DNA from: Clostridium swellfunianum
Lineage (GTDB): Bacteria > Bacillota > Clostridia > Clostridiales > Clostridiaceae
Assembly (NCBI RefSeq): GCF_023656515.1
Contig: NZ_JAMOFV010000006.1
Span: 1,713,243 to 1,777,242, forward strand
Direction: 5' to 3'
Length of the DNA: 64,000 bases
In this document: positions 1-7,462 of the stretch, in pieces
Layout: each line of letters opens with the position of its first letter
How positions within the stretch are numbered: position 1 is the first letter of the stretch
The notes under the pieces: model-generated
Databases searched by the model: none
Told to the model about the DNA's origin: nothing
What the model saw: only the letters and a program-made list of their open reading frames with translations
Translations under genes and position numbers: made by a program

Positions 1-1
1 G

Positions 2-439
2 TCTTTAGGAAAACAATTCCCTGCAGCAGCCAGGCAAATTGATGTACAAGCACAGATTACCTGGACTCATGAGTTTATTAAAACAGAAGAGATTCTAAAA
101 GAAAAGCGGCTAATAACAAATGCGGAAAAAGACTACGGCGTTATGATAGACTATAAGCCTGAACTGAAAGCCTCACCTCTATTTCGTAATATTTGGGTAA
201 TGCCTATAAGAAGAAAAGAGCTATTGGCTATGTTGAGACTTCACAAGGGTCACCTGCAAACAGTGGGAGTAAGCTGCAGCAGTGAGGAACTTGATGAATT
301 GTCTAACATCTTTTACGCAGCAGGTGTTACCCGTGTGTCAAGTTGTGGGTACATGTCTGTAAACTACAGCGGCGAACCCCATGATGGTGTTTTAGCTTTA
401 CAAAGATACGTTAAGAGAGTTAACAGAAGGATGAAATAA
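2..439 (+). CDS. LuxC-type acyl-CoA reductase, C-terminal part
   Basis: The reading frame is open from the window edge, so only the last 145 residues are present. The end of the protein, with LQTVGVS near the middle and a Gv.Rv..cG....pHDG...L motif, matches the C-terminus of the acyl-CoA reductase (LuxC, PF05893) family. These enzymes reduce acyl-CoA or acyl-ACP to an aldehyde with NADPH, in bioluminescence or in fatty-aldehyde and acyl metabolism; the partner (an acyl-protein synthetase, LuxE-like) would be expected upstream, outside the window. The catalytic cysteine lies outside the visible part. The family call rests on the C-terminal signature only; the physiological substrate is unknown. 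Confidence 0.7.
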   Translation, partial: SLGKQFPAAARQIDVQAQITWTHEFIKTEEILKEKRLITNAEKDYGVMIDYKPELKASPLFRNIWVMPIRRKELLAMLRLHKGHLQTVGVSCSSEELDELSNIFYAAGVTRVSSCGYMSVNYSGEPHDGVLALQRYVKRVNRRMK

Positions 440-561
440 CATTAGGCCATCATTTCATAGTTATTATAAAACTCATGTTGCAAAATAAGTATAAAATAAT
501 TTTTATAAAGACAAGTACCACTAACATAGAAGAATTTATTATAAAAAATGAGGAGAATAAT

Positions 562-710
562 ATGGACAGAATTGTATTATATCTAATATTCATGGAAATA
601 TGCCTGCACTCGAAGCTGTATTAGCAGATATGCCGAGTACAGAAGAATATATCAAAGAGTTGAGAACAGCAGTATATAGGGGGGCTAAGCCTAAGCAGCA
701 CGTCCTATAA
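562..710 (+). pseudogene. Relic of a calcineurin-like metallophosphoesterase
   Basis: A good ribosome binding site (gaggag) precedes an ATG that reads MDRIVLYL; shifting frame by one base there continues as ISNIHGNMPALEAVLADM, the N-terminal metal-binding motif of metallophosphoesterases (usually SDIHGN.PALEAVL). The shifted frame then runs only about 25 more codons to a stop at 708-710, far short of the usual 230-250 residues. A frameshift plus a large internal deletion are therefore present, and the first metal-binding Asp is Asn. I read this as a decayed gene. A sequencing error could explain the frameshift but not the missing domain. Confidence 0.6.
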
Positions 711-903
711 CAAAATGTTAAAGCTGATTTTGCATGAAAAGAATATCCATAAATCAGCTTTAGCAAATATAAACATTTTAATTCATTAAAAGGTTGAAGT
801 TTTTCATGTCTGTAAATTAGGGTAGAACTTATGGAGAATTTTGATATATAAAATAAGGATGAAAGTATAAGCTGCAAATAATATCTATTTTGAGGAGGGG
901 AAA

Positions 904-1677
904 ATGAGTAAACGAGTAACAATAAATTACTTAATTTGGACTTTTGTTCTGACTTATATGACATGGGGAGGTATTATAGTTGCTAATCAATTTGGATATT
1001 TAAAATATGGTACACCTCTTTGCATGGTATTATATGTAATAGGTGGTAATGCACCACCTATCATTGCTTATATAGTTTTAAAACAAGCAGGCAAGATAAA
1101 ACTGCTAAAGCAGTTTATAGGTGAAGTTTTTGCTATCAAACAAAAACCAAAATATTATGCCCTATTAGTTGACTTTTTAGCACTTTATTTTGGCATTCCT
1201 GCTTTGATGCATGGCGTTCAAAAGGGAGCTGAATTATATATAGGAGTGCTATTTATCCCTGTAATGATTTTATTTGGTGGCTTAGAGGAATTGGGTTGGA
1301 GATATATACTTCAGCCTTCACTTGAAAAACGATTCTCTTTTGGCGTTTCAACTTCTATTACAGCTTGTATTTGGGCAGTATGGCATTTGCCTCTATTTTT
1401 TATACAAGGCACCATACAGAGTAAATTAAGCTTTGGAATTTTTACTGTTATGGTATTTGGGATGTCATTTGCATTGGCGTCAATATACAGATTAAGTAAA
1501 AGCATATGGCTTTGCATTCTCTTTCACAGCGCGATAAACTCATTATCTTCATCATGGATAATTGCTGATGATTTAACAATCAAGATATGTACTTCTATTG
1601 TTATAATTATTTTTTCTTCTATGTTTATATTATTTAAGAGAAAAGCATATATCCAAAATGAACAGTATTACCAGTAA
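904..1677 (+). CDS. CPBP family intramembrane glutamic endopeptidase
   Basis: This 257-residue, strongly hydrophobic protein has about seven or eight predicted membrane segments. It carries the three CPBP (Abi, PF02517) motifs in order: an EE..R motif in LEELGWR near residue 130, a histidine in WAVWHLP near 160, and FHSAINS near 205. The family contains Rce1-like CAAX proteases and bacteriocin-immunity proteins; activity is intramembrane peptide cleavage, with substrates mostly unknown in bacteria. The start ATG follows a perfect gaggagggg ribosome binding site. The gene stands alone, with relic DNA on both sides. Its role cannot be deduced from context. Confidence 0.85.
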   Translation: MSKRVTINYLIWTFVLTYMTWGGIIVANQFGYLKYGTPLCMVLYVIGGNAPPIIAYIVLKQAGKIKLLKQFIGEVFAIKQKPKYYALLVDFLALYFGIPALMHGVQKGAELYIGVLFIPVMILFGGLEELGWRYILQPSLEKRFSFGVSTSITACIWAVWHLPLFFIQGTIQSKLSFGIFTVMVFGMSFALASIYRLSKSIWLCILFHSAINSLSSSWIIADDLTIKICTSIVIIIFSSMFILFKRKAYIQNEQYYQ

Positions 1678-1811
1678 AGAATCTGGAAAATATTAAAGGA
1701 AGTATGATTAGTGAATCGGATGCATTAAAGCTTCTAGCTGCTAAAATATTGTTAAAAGGATAAATATGTAATTGATATGATATATATTATTATGAAATAT
1801 TATAAAAGGGT

Positions 1812-2000
1812 GTGATTCAAATTTATAAGTATTTATATGTTCCTGCTAAAACTGCAGGAGTTTTTAGAACCTCAGATCATAGAGAGTTAATTGATAAGTA
1901 TAGTCAGGAAGGTTGGAGGTTTATTACTGCCATTCCAACTGAATTTGGGGGTTATGGTCAAATTAAGGCATTTGACTTAGTTTTTGAAAAAGAGGAGTAA
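1812..2000 (+). CDS. DUF4177-like small protein
   Basis: This small protein of about 62 residues reads YKYLYVPAKTAGVF, then a stretch with DHRELIDKYSQEGWRFI and ends with a FDLVFEKEE tail. The EGWR core and the hydrophobic (L/V)FEK end resemble DUF4177 proteins, small cytoplasmic alpha/beta proteins of unknown function. The start is uncertain: the first in-frame candidate is a GTG at 1812 lying almost directly on the purine-rich aaaaggg, a poor spacing, and there is no ATG. It has no operon partner. It is a likely real gene by codon use and homology-like pattern, function unknown. Confidence 0.55.
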   Translation: MIQIYKYLYVPAKTAGVFRTSDHRELIDKYSQEGWRFITAIPTEFGGYGQIKAFDLVFEKEE

Positions 2001-2174
2001 TTTAAGATAAATTATGAGACCAACCGTGTCCTGGACACGCCATTGGATACAGATTAAATTCATAACAGTTTTTAAGTATTCGTTTAATATTACATTATAA
2101 TAACAGACTATTATTTTGAGAGAATAGTAGCTCAAATCATTATTTATATTTTTGTTCAAACCAATTTCATTGCA

Positions 2175-2265
2175 GAGTGAAAAGTTAACAATTTAACTTT
2201 TTATATTTTTATAAAGTTAAATTGTTAACTTGTTGCCCTGCGAGATAAATAGGTTGCAGCGATTA
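2175..2265. repeat. Palindromic intergenic repeat, family 2, copy 1
   Basis: A nearly perfect inverted repeat with 19-bp arms (AAGTTAACAATTTAACTTT and its complement) around a 12-base AT loop, followed by ttgccctgcgagataaatagg. The same stem sequence and the same flank (tgcgaga.aaatagg) recur at 57175-57262. The rest of the 323-base gap from 2001 to 2323 shows no gene; it holds only AT-rich sequence and this element. Confidence 0.7.
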
Positions 2266-2323
2266 ACGATAGGAATATCTCTCTGTGCTTATTAAAGCTG
2301 CAGCTTAAATTTCTAAATAAGGA

Positions 2324-3397
2324 TTAGCTTTTGCTGCGCTTTCTCATTTGTTTGTGAATTGATTTGATTTGATTTGTATAAGCAGTAGCAGCTGCTCTGT
2401 CTGTCTTTCTTGCAATATAGTCAGCTTCCTTCTTAAGCTTAATATAGTTATTAAACCTTCCTTCCGATAAACTGCCTTCACCAATAGCTTTTTTTACTGC
2501 ACAGCCAGGCTCAGAGCCATGAGAGCAGTCAGAAAATTTGCATTGAGAGGCAAGTATCTGAATGTCTTCAAAGGTTGTATCAATTCCTTGCTCTGCGTCG
2601 AGAATTTGAAATTCTCTCATTCCAGGAGTATCTATTACTATACCGCCATAAGGAAGAACAAATAGCTCTCTATGTGTAGTGGTATGCCTTCCTTTATCGT
2701 CATCTTCTCTTACGCTCATTGTTTCAAGAGCTTCATAACCTAATAGCTTATTTATTAAGGTTGATTTCCCAACTCCGGAAGAACCGAGAAAAGCTCCTGT
2801 TTTTCCTGCAGCAAGGTAGCTTTTAATTAGATCAATGCCTGAATCCTTTAAAGCGCTTACAATTTTTATATCAATGCCCATTGTAACAGCCTCCAAAGCT
2901 CTAACTTTTTCAGAAGCATCCTCACACAAGTCGGCTTTGGTAAGGATAACTATAGGCACAGCGCCGCTTTCCCAAGCCATGGTAGTGTATCTTTCAATTC
3001 TTCTTACATTAAAGTCTTGGTTTAAAGACATGCAGATAAATAAAAAATCTACATTGGCAGCTACAATTTGCTCTTCAATAACAGCACCTGCTGTTTTTCT
3101 AGAAAACTTTGATTTTCTCGGTAGGATTTTATGAATAACAGCCCTTTCACCTTTTGAATCAGCCTTATCTATTAAAACCCAATCTCCTACAGCAGGATAA
3201 TCTGCCCTGCCTTGAGCAGTATACATCATCTTTCCCGTAACTGAAGCTAATTTTTCACCTTCAAGAGTTATAAGCTTGTAAATATTTTTAAATTCACTAC
3301 ATACTCTTCCTACTGTAAAGTTATTTTCGTAAGCCTTAAATTCTTTATCTAAACTTTCATTCCAGCCTAAATCATATAAATTATTAATATTGTTCAA
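2324..3397 (-). CDS. rsgA: Ribosome small subunit-dependent GTPase A
   Basis: RsgA (YjeQ/YloQ) is a circularly permuted GTPase that tests the decoding centre and helps late 30S subunit maturation. The 357-residue product shows the permuted order: TKADL (G4) near residue 155, the P-loop GSSGVGKST near 208, the switch region near GRHTTTH, DTPGMREF (G3), and a C-terminal zinc motif with C-x-x-x-x-x-C plus HG.EPGCAV around residues 285-300. The start is TTG at 3397 with AAGGAGAG seven bases upstream. A leader ORF and an intrinsic terminator lie between the promoter and the gene, which suggests regulated read-through. Confidence 0.93.
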   Translation of the reverse strand: MNNINNLYDLGWNESLDKEFKAYENNFTVGRVCSEFKNIYKLITLEGEKLASVTGKMMYTAQGRADYPAVGDWVLIDKADSKGERAVIHKILPRKSKFSRKTAGAVIEEQIVAANVDFLFICMSLNQDFNVRRIERYTTMAWESGAVPIVILTKADLCEDASEKVRALEAVTMGIDIKIVSALKDSGIDLIKSYLAAGKTGAFLGSSGVGKSTLINKLLGYEALETMSVREDDDKGRHTTTHRELFVLPYGGIVIDTPGMREFQILDAEQGIDTTFEDIQILASQCKFSDCSHGSEPGCAVKKAIGEGSLSEGRFNNYIKLKKEADYIARKTDRAAATAYTNQIKSIHKQMRKRSKS

Positions 3398-3431
3398 TTC
3401 TTTTCTCTCCTTATATTCTTAAATTTGGGCA

Positions 3432-3469
3432 TAAAAATGCCCGGGAAACTTTTTTTCCTGCTCCCGGGC
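3432..3469 (-). terminator. Attenuator-like hairpin upstream of rsgA
   Basis: Read on the minus strand, GCCCGGGA pairs perfectly with TCCCGGGC around a 15-base loop and is followed by ATTTTT, an intrinsic terminator placed between the leader ORF and rsgA. The 3' arm (GGGC) is shared with a second short hairpin, GGGCAT/ATGCCC (3427-3442), so the two structures exclude each other. This is the layout of a transcription attenuator. Confidence 0.7.
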
Positions 3470-3506
3470 ACTGATTTACAAGATTTAAGAAGCTAAAGAA
3501 AGCTAT

Positions 3507-3575
3507 CTATAGTAAACAGCATAGGGGAGCAGTGGTTATTACACTATCCAAAGCAAAAATATTTAAGTTTTTCAT
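3507..3575 (-). CDS. 22-residue leader peptide upstream of rsgA
   Basis: A 22-codon ORF (starting MKNLNIFALDSVITTA and ending PLCCLL) has a strong ribosome binding site, GGAAGGAG, about eight bases before its ATG, and sits 30-odd bases upstream of the intrinsic terminator in front of rsgA and downstream of a consensus promoter. I know of no named family for it. The position between promoter and terminator is what a regulatory leader peptide would have; two consecutive Cys codons and several Leu codons fall near its end. It could equally be a small independent gene with its own terminator. Confidence 0.5.
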   Translation of the reverse strand: MKNLNIFALDSVITTAPLCCLL

Positions 3576-3615
3576 ATTACACCACTCCTTCCAATTTTCT
3601 TTTAATAATAATAAC

Positions 3616-3644
3616 ATTATATGGCACTTTTGCTGTTTTGTAAA
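3616..3644 (-). promoter_or_regulatory. Consensus housekeeping promoter for leader ORF and rsgA
   Basis: On the minus strand TTTACA (3644-3639) is followed after exactly 17 bases by TATAAT (3621-3616). It points toward the leader ORF at 3575 and rsgA. Confidence 0.8.
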
Positions 3645-3732
3645 CTACCAAAAAAAATTATTAATTTGATGGAAATTTTTCTAAATGTTATAATTGTAAA
3701 GTATAAATTAATTTAGTTATCGGGGGATGAAA

Positions 3733-4374
3733 ATGGATAAAAATTTAAGCTTTGTATATGAGCAGAGAATAAAAAGAACAATGGAAAATCTTCAAAAGAA
3801 CAATATGGAAGCTTTTTATGTGGAAGATGAAGCAGCAGTTATTGAAAAAATAAAAGAACTTGTGGCTGAGGGTAGTACAGTGTCTGTCGGAGGCTCCATG
3901 TCCTTGTTTGAAGCTGGAGTAATTGATCTTTTAAGAAACGGGAACTATAATTTTCTTGACAGATATGCACAAGGCTTGGACGCTTCTGATATAAAAGAAA
4001 TTTTTAGAAAAAGCTTTTTTGCTGATGCTTATTTTACAAGCACCAATGCTTTAACAGAAGATGGACAGCTTTATAACGTTGATGGCAATGGAAATAGAGT
4101 TGCAGCTATGATTTATGGGCCTGACAAGGTTATAGTTGTTGTTGGTGTAAATAAAATAGTTAAGGATTTGGATGCTGCTAAAGAAAGAAGTAAGCAGATA
4201 GCAGCTCCAGCAAACAATACAAGGTTAAATCTAAGCAATCCATGTACTAAAGTAGGAACATGCATGGACTGCAAGAGCCCAAGCAGAATATGCAACAATT
4301 ATGTTGTAATAGGCAGACAAGGAAATAAAGATAGAATAAAGGTAATTATAGTAGGCAAGCAATTAGGTTATTAA
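3733..4374 (+). CDS. LUD domain protein (LutC/YkgG-like)
   Basis: This is a single-domain LUD (DUF162) protein of 213 residues. Family signatures include VSVGGSMSLFEAG near residue 55, FLDRYAQG, ADAYFTSTNALTEDGQLYNVDG around 110, and VNKIVKDLDAA. A cysteine-rich tail (GTCMDCKSPSRIC) resembles other clostridial members. LutC takes part in L-lactate oxidation together with LutA and LutB in Bacillus, but no lutA/B genes are next to it, so the lactate role is not supported here. The second ATG (3733) is preferred, because the ggggga ribosome binding site abuts the first ATG at 3727. Confidence 0.8.
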   Translation: MDKNLSFVYEQRIKRTMENLQKNNMEAFYVEDEAAVIEKIKELVAEGSTVSVGGSMSLFEAGVIDLLRNGNYNFLDRYAQGLDASDIKEIFRKSFFADAYFTSTNALTEDGQLYNVDGNGNRVAAMIYGPDKVIVVVGVNKIVKDLDAAKERSKQIAAPANNTRLNLSNPCTKVGTCMDCKSPSRICNNYVVIGRQGNKDRIKVIIVGKQLGY

Positions 4375-4460
4375 AAATAAATAATCGCTTTATAATCTGC
4401 TTATAATAATATTGTGTACCTTTTAACTTTACTATTCCCTATAAAAAGGAGGATATTGTT

Positions 4461-4673
4461 ATGACAGATAAGAGCCATATATGCTTAAACAAGTTAGACA
4501 AGGTTCCTAAAGGAAAGCCTTTCGAATACAAGGATGTAGTTCAAGATGATTTTGCCTTGGAAAATCATACTGAGGATGGAAAAAGGTTTAAATCAGAGGT
4601 TCAGAAGGGTGTATATGATAATGTTAAGCTTGAAAAAGATACTGGAAGTCATTTACTATATAAAAAATTATAA
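4461..4673 (+). CDS. Hypothetical 70-residue protein
   Basis: The product is hydrophilic and charged, without membrane segments or a signal peptide, and I do not recognise the family. Support for a real gene comes from the AAGGAGG ribosome binding site seven bases before the ATG, codon use like its neighbours, and an intrinsic terminator six bases after the stop, so it is probably transcribed on its own. The sequence has a central VVQDDFALEN and a C-terminal SHLLYKKL. Confidence 0.6.
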   Translation: MTDKSHICLNKLDKVPKGKPFEYKDVVQDDFALENHTEDGKRFKSEVQKGVYDNVKLEKDTGSHLLYKKL

Positions 4674-4678
4674 AATTA

Positions 4679-4712
4679 GAGCTAGAGTTCATTCTCTAGC
4701 TCCACTTTTTTT
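4679..4712 (+). terminator. Intrinsic terminator
   Basis: GAGCTAGAG and CTCTAGCTC form a perfect nine-base stem with a six-base loop, followed by cac and a run of seven T. It ends the small gene at 4461-4673. Confidence 0.85.
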
Positions 4713-4757
4713 GGTATAATATAATTTAGATATTTTTAAATGAAGGGGATGAGACTT

Positions 4758-5666
4758 TTGAACTATGTGATAATAGACCTGGAATTCAACAATATGAGAG
4801 AGATAACTGAAAGCTACCCTTCATTCTATGAAGAGAATCCTGAAGTTTTAGAGTATAAGTGTCCAAATGAAATTATAGAAATTGGAGCAATAAAGCTTAG
4901 CAGAACTATGAAGGAGCTGGCAAGATTTAAAGTCTATGTAAAGCCTTCCATATATAAAGTTTTAAATCCTAAAATATGTGAAATGACAGGTATAAAGGAA
5001 GAGGATTTAAAGGAAGGTGTAAGCTTTAAGGAAGCGCTGGAGGGCCTGGCTGGTTTTGTAGAAGAAGATTCTATAATATGCTCCTGGGCTAAGGATGATA
5101 TTGCAGAACTTATTAGAAATGCAGATTATCATAACTGCAGCTCAATGGATTGGCTTAAAGAGTACATAGATTTACAGGAGTACTGCACTAAGGTTTTAGC
5201 CGAGAAAAAGTCTATAAGCCTTAAGAATGCCTTAAACAGGCTCAGGGTTAAGGTTTTTGAACAGGAGCTTCATGATGCTTTAAACGATGCCGTTTATACT
5301 GCGGAGGTTTTTAGAAGAATATATAATGACAGAGCAGTAAAAAGCTTTATAATTAAAGATATAATCAATATGCCTTCTATTATGATAAGAGATTATAAGG
5401 ATTTTACTCTTGAAGAGAGCAAAACTGAGCTTAAATGTCCTAAGTGTGGATACGAGATTGACCTTGAATATCCTCTTAAGCTTTTTAAGTGGAGATTTAT
5501 AGGACTTGGAAACTGCGAAAGATGCAACAGCAAGATACTTCAAAAGGTAGTAGTAAAGCAAACTTTGGCTGGGGACAAGGTGTATATAAACAACAATAGA
5601 CTGTTAAATGATAAAGAGTACATTGAGTTGGTGGACAGGTTTAATCACAATAAGCTCATAGATTAG
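4758..5666 (+). CDS. DEDDh 3'-5' exonuclease (DnaQ-like) with C-terminal zinc ribbon
   Basis: This 303-residue exonuclease-fold protein has Exo I as IIDLEF (D7 and E9), NEIIEIGAIKL following, Exo II as the WAKDDIAEL region near residue 113, and Exo III as H172-D-A-L-N-D177, the HxAxxD form of DEDDh enzymes. Residues 225-270 add a zinc-ribbon-like CPKCGYE...CERCNSK motif. Such enzymes trim DNA or RNA 3' ends in a metal-dependent way. The start is placed at TTG 4758 because aagggga lies eight bases before it; ATGs at 4740 and 4749 overlap that site. Only 18 bases separate it from the helicase-like/LexA fusion, so the two are probably one operon. Confidence 0.85.
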   Translation: MNYVIIDLEFNNMREITESYPSFYEENPEVLEYKCPNEIIEIGAIKLSRTMKELARFKVYVKPSIYKVLNPKICEMTGIKEEDLKEGVSFKEALEGLAGFVEEDSIICSWAKDDIAELIRNADYHNCSSMDWLKEYIDLQEYCTKVLAEKKSISLKNALNRLRVKVFEQELHDALNDAVYTAEVFRRIYNDRAVKSFIIKDIINMPSIMIRDYKDFTLEESKTELKCPKCGYEIDLEYPLKLFKWRFIGLGNCERCNSKILQKVVVKQTLAGDKVYINNNRLLNDKEYIELVDRFNHNKLID

Positions 5667-5684
5667 ACAAAAGAGGTGAAATCA

Positions 5685-7202
5685 ATGCAGCTAGACGCAG
5701 CACAACACAGAATAGTTAAAAGCAAGCCAGTACCTATTAGCTTGCTTAAGGGAAGCAGCAGCACAGGTAAGACTACAACTGCAGTATACAGGACTCTTTA
5801 CCTTAAGAATAATTACTGTCTGTATGATGATGATAAAATACTTATTATTGCTAAGGACAGTACAAATAGAGACTATATAAGAGAACTGTATAACAGGCTG
5901 GAGGACGACACAAAGAATGACTACATAACTTTGTTTAGTAATGCAGTTGATAGAGTGGAAATATATACTCTAGGAGATATAATTAACAGATACTATTTTG
6001 AATACACAAATACGAATAAGAATTGGTTTAAAATAATTCACGAACAAGCTGAAAGGCTTGAAATAGTAGGAGAATGTGCCGAAGAGCTTAGAACTAAGCA
6101 TGGAAAAGCTAAAATAATTAATGAAAACTACTTAAAGTTTTTAAAAGAAGAACTAGAGTGGATAAAGGCTTGCGGCTATAACAGCCTGGAGGCTTATCAA
6201 GAGGCTGATAGAATTGGTAGAAAGAGCAAAAAAGGTGAGGGACCAGCAAGACTTTTAAAGAATTCAAAGGATAGAGAAATTATATTTGAGCTTTTAGGTA
6301 TGTATAATTCAAAGCTTCAGGAGAGAGGTATTTTAGATTGTGAGGATATCTCTCACATAGCACTTATGCAGGCTAAACACACTTTTATGGACAAATTCAC
6401 TCATATATTAGTGGATGAAGGCCAGGAGCTTTCAAAAACACAAATAGATTTTATTAGAGCTTTGTCAAGTAATAAGTCCTATTCCAGCCTTATGTTTATA
6501 ATAGATAAAATTGATAATAACAATTCCAAGGCATGGATTTCAAAAGGAAGAAAGCAGGCAGCTCTAAAATTTAATGCTTCTATAAAGAATTATTTATTGA
6601 AGAAAACGTATGAAGCAGATTTATCAAGAGGAGAAGCGGCAGTGATGGAAGCACCAAAGATAACAGAATTAGAAGCAAAAGTTGATATAGAAGAAAACTC
6701 CATGGACAGCTTTGAATATTTTGACTTGAGACACCATAGAAAATATGATTTTAAAAGAGATTCCAGCAGAATAACAGATGTAGTTTTAGAGGAAGAAAGC
6801 TTGGCATTAGACGAGCTTAAGCAGGTTCCCGTATACAGCGATATAGCAGCTGGAGAACCAATTATGATGAGCAGCGAACTTGAAGCAGAGTTCTACCTTC
6901 CAGGATACTGGGTTAAAGGAGTTAAAGATTTATTTATTCTAAAGGTTAAAGGTGACAGTATGATAGGCGCAAATATTTTTGATGGTGACCAGGTTGTAAT
7001 AAGACAGCAGCATACAGCACAAAACGGAGATATTGTAGCCGTAGACCTTGAAGGCAGCGCAACTTTAAAAAGGCTGAGCCTTAAGAAAAATGTTCCAATT
7101 TTAATGCCTGAAAACGACAAATACGATCCAATTCATCTTCATGACAGAGAAGCAACCATACTTGGTATAGCGATGGGAGTTATAAAAAGAGTTAGCAATT
7201 AG
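5685..7202 (+). CDS. UvrD-like ATPase fused to a LexA-type autoprotease domain
   Basis: The 505-residue protein joins two modules. Residues 1-330 resemble the N-terminal half of UvrD/Rep helicases: a Q-motif-like LDAAQHRIV, Walker A GSSSTGKTT (23-31) and Walker B LVDEGQEL (D244-E245). Helicase motifs IV-VI are not visible. Residues 380-505 are a LexA/UmuD (S24) peptidase domain: cleavage-site motif IAAGEP (A389-G390), catalytic Ser in KGDSM (S425) and Lys in TLKRL (K462). LexA-family domains cut themselves at Ala-Gly when RecA filaments form. By inference this ATPase may be switched by DNA damage. ATG 5685 is chosen because GAGGTG is six bases upstream. It is probably co-transcribed with the exonuclease. 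Confidence 0.85.
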   Translation: MQLDAAQHRIVKSKPVPISLLKGSSSTGKTTTAVYRTLYLKNNYCLYDDDKILIIAKDSTNRDYIRELYNRLEDDTKNDYITLFSNAVDRVEIYTLGDIINRYYFEYTNTNKNWFKIIHEQAERLEIVGECAEELRTKHGKAKIINENYLKFLKEELEWIKACGYNSLEAYQEADRIGRKSKKGEGPARLLKNSKDREIIFELLGMYNSKLQERGILDCEDISHIALMQAKHTFMDKFTHILVDEGQELSKTQIDFIRALSSNKSYSSLMFIIDKIDNNNSKAWISKGRKQAALKFNASIKNYLLKKTYEADLSRGEAAVMEAPKITELEAKVDIEENSMDSFEYFDLRHHRKYDFKRDSSRITDVVLEEESLALDELKQVPVYSDIAAGEPIMMSSELEAEFYLPGYWVKGVKDLFILKVKGDSMIGANIFDGDQVVIRQQHTAQNGDIVAVDLEGSATLKRLSLKKNVPILMPENDKYDPIHLHDREATILGIAMGVIKRVSN

Positions 7203-7365
7203 TCAACCTTAGAAAAGCCACAGATTTTAGTGTTGTTCGTTTGTTCCAGCAAAGCGAGTTTTACGAAAACACTTGATTTGTGGCTTTTCTAAGCTTAGAA
7301 CTACTAGCGCTGCGGCTAGCTCAGGAAAGCATATTTTTTATATTGCAGCGGTAATTTTCCTTCAT
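7203..7365. repeat. Palindromic intergenic repeat, family 1, copy 1
   Basis: Just after the stop of the LexA-fusion gene comes an imperfect hairpin whose outer stem is CTTAGAAAAGCCACA...TTGTGGCTTTTCTAAG (7208-7293), followed by gctgcggctagctcaggaaagcat and tatattgcag. The same stem and right flank occur at 50624-50851, and the stem also at 55585-55785. The left flank of the element appears to be missing here. It may double as a terminator. The gap up to 7462 otherwise holds only AT-rich sequence. Confidence 0.7.
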
Positions 7366-7462
7366 ATTTATACTTTAGCAATTGTTCACTGCATAGAGTG
7401 TCCTATTTCTGTGTTCTAACATATGATGGTAATAAACACTATTGTATTACAGGAGCACATAG

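Noticed and set aside
590-964. 124-codon minus-strand ORF
   Set aside because: It overlaps the phosphoesterase relic and the CPBP promoter, has no ribosome binding site of its own and an unnatural, hydrophobic and Ser/Tyr-rich composition.
1704-1763. 19-codon ORF with a good ribosome binding site after the CPBP gene
   Set aside because: The frame continues upstream without a start and reads like the tail of a lost gene (NLENIKGSMISESDALKLL); too short to call, and no family recognised.
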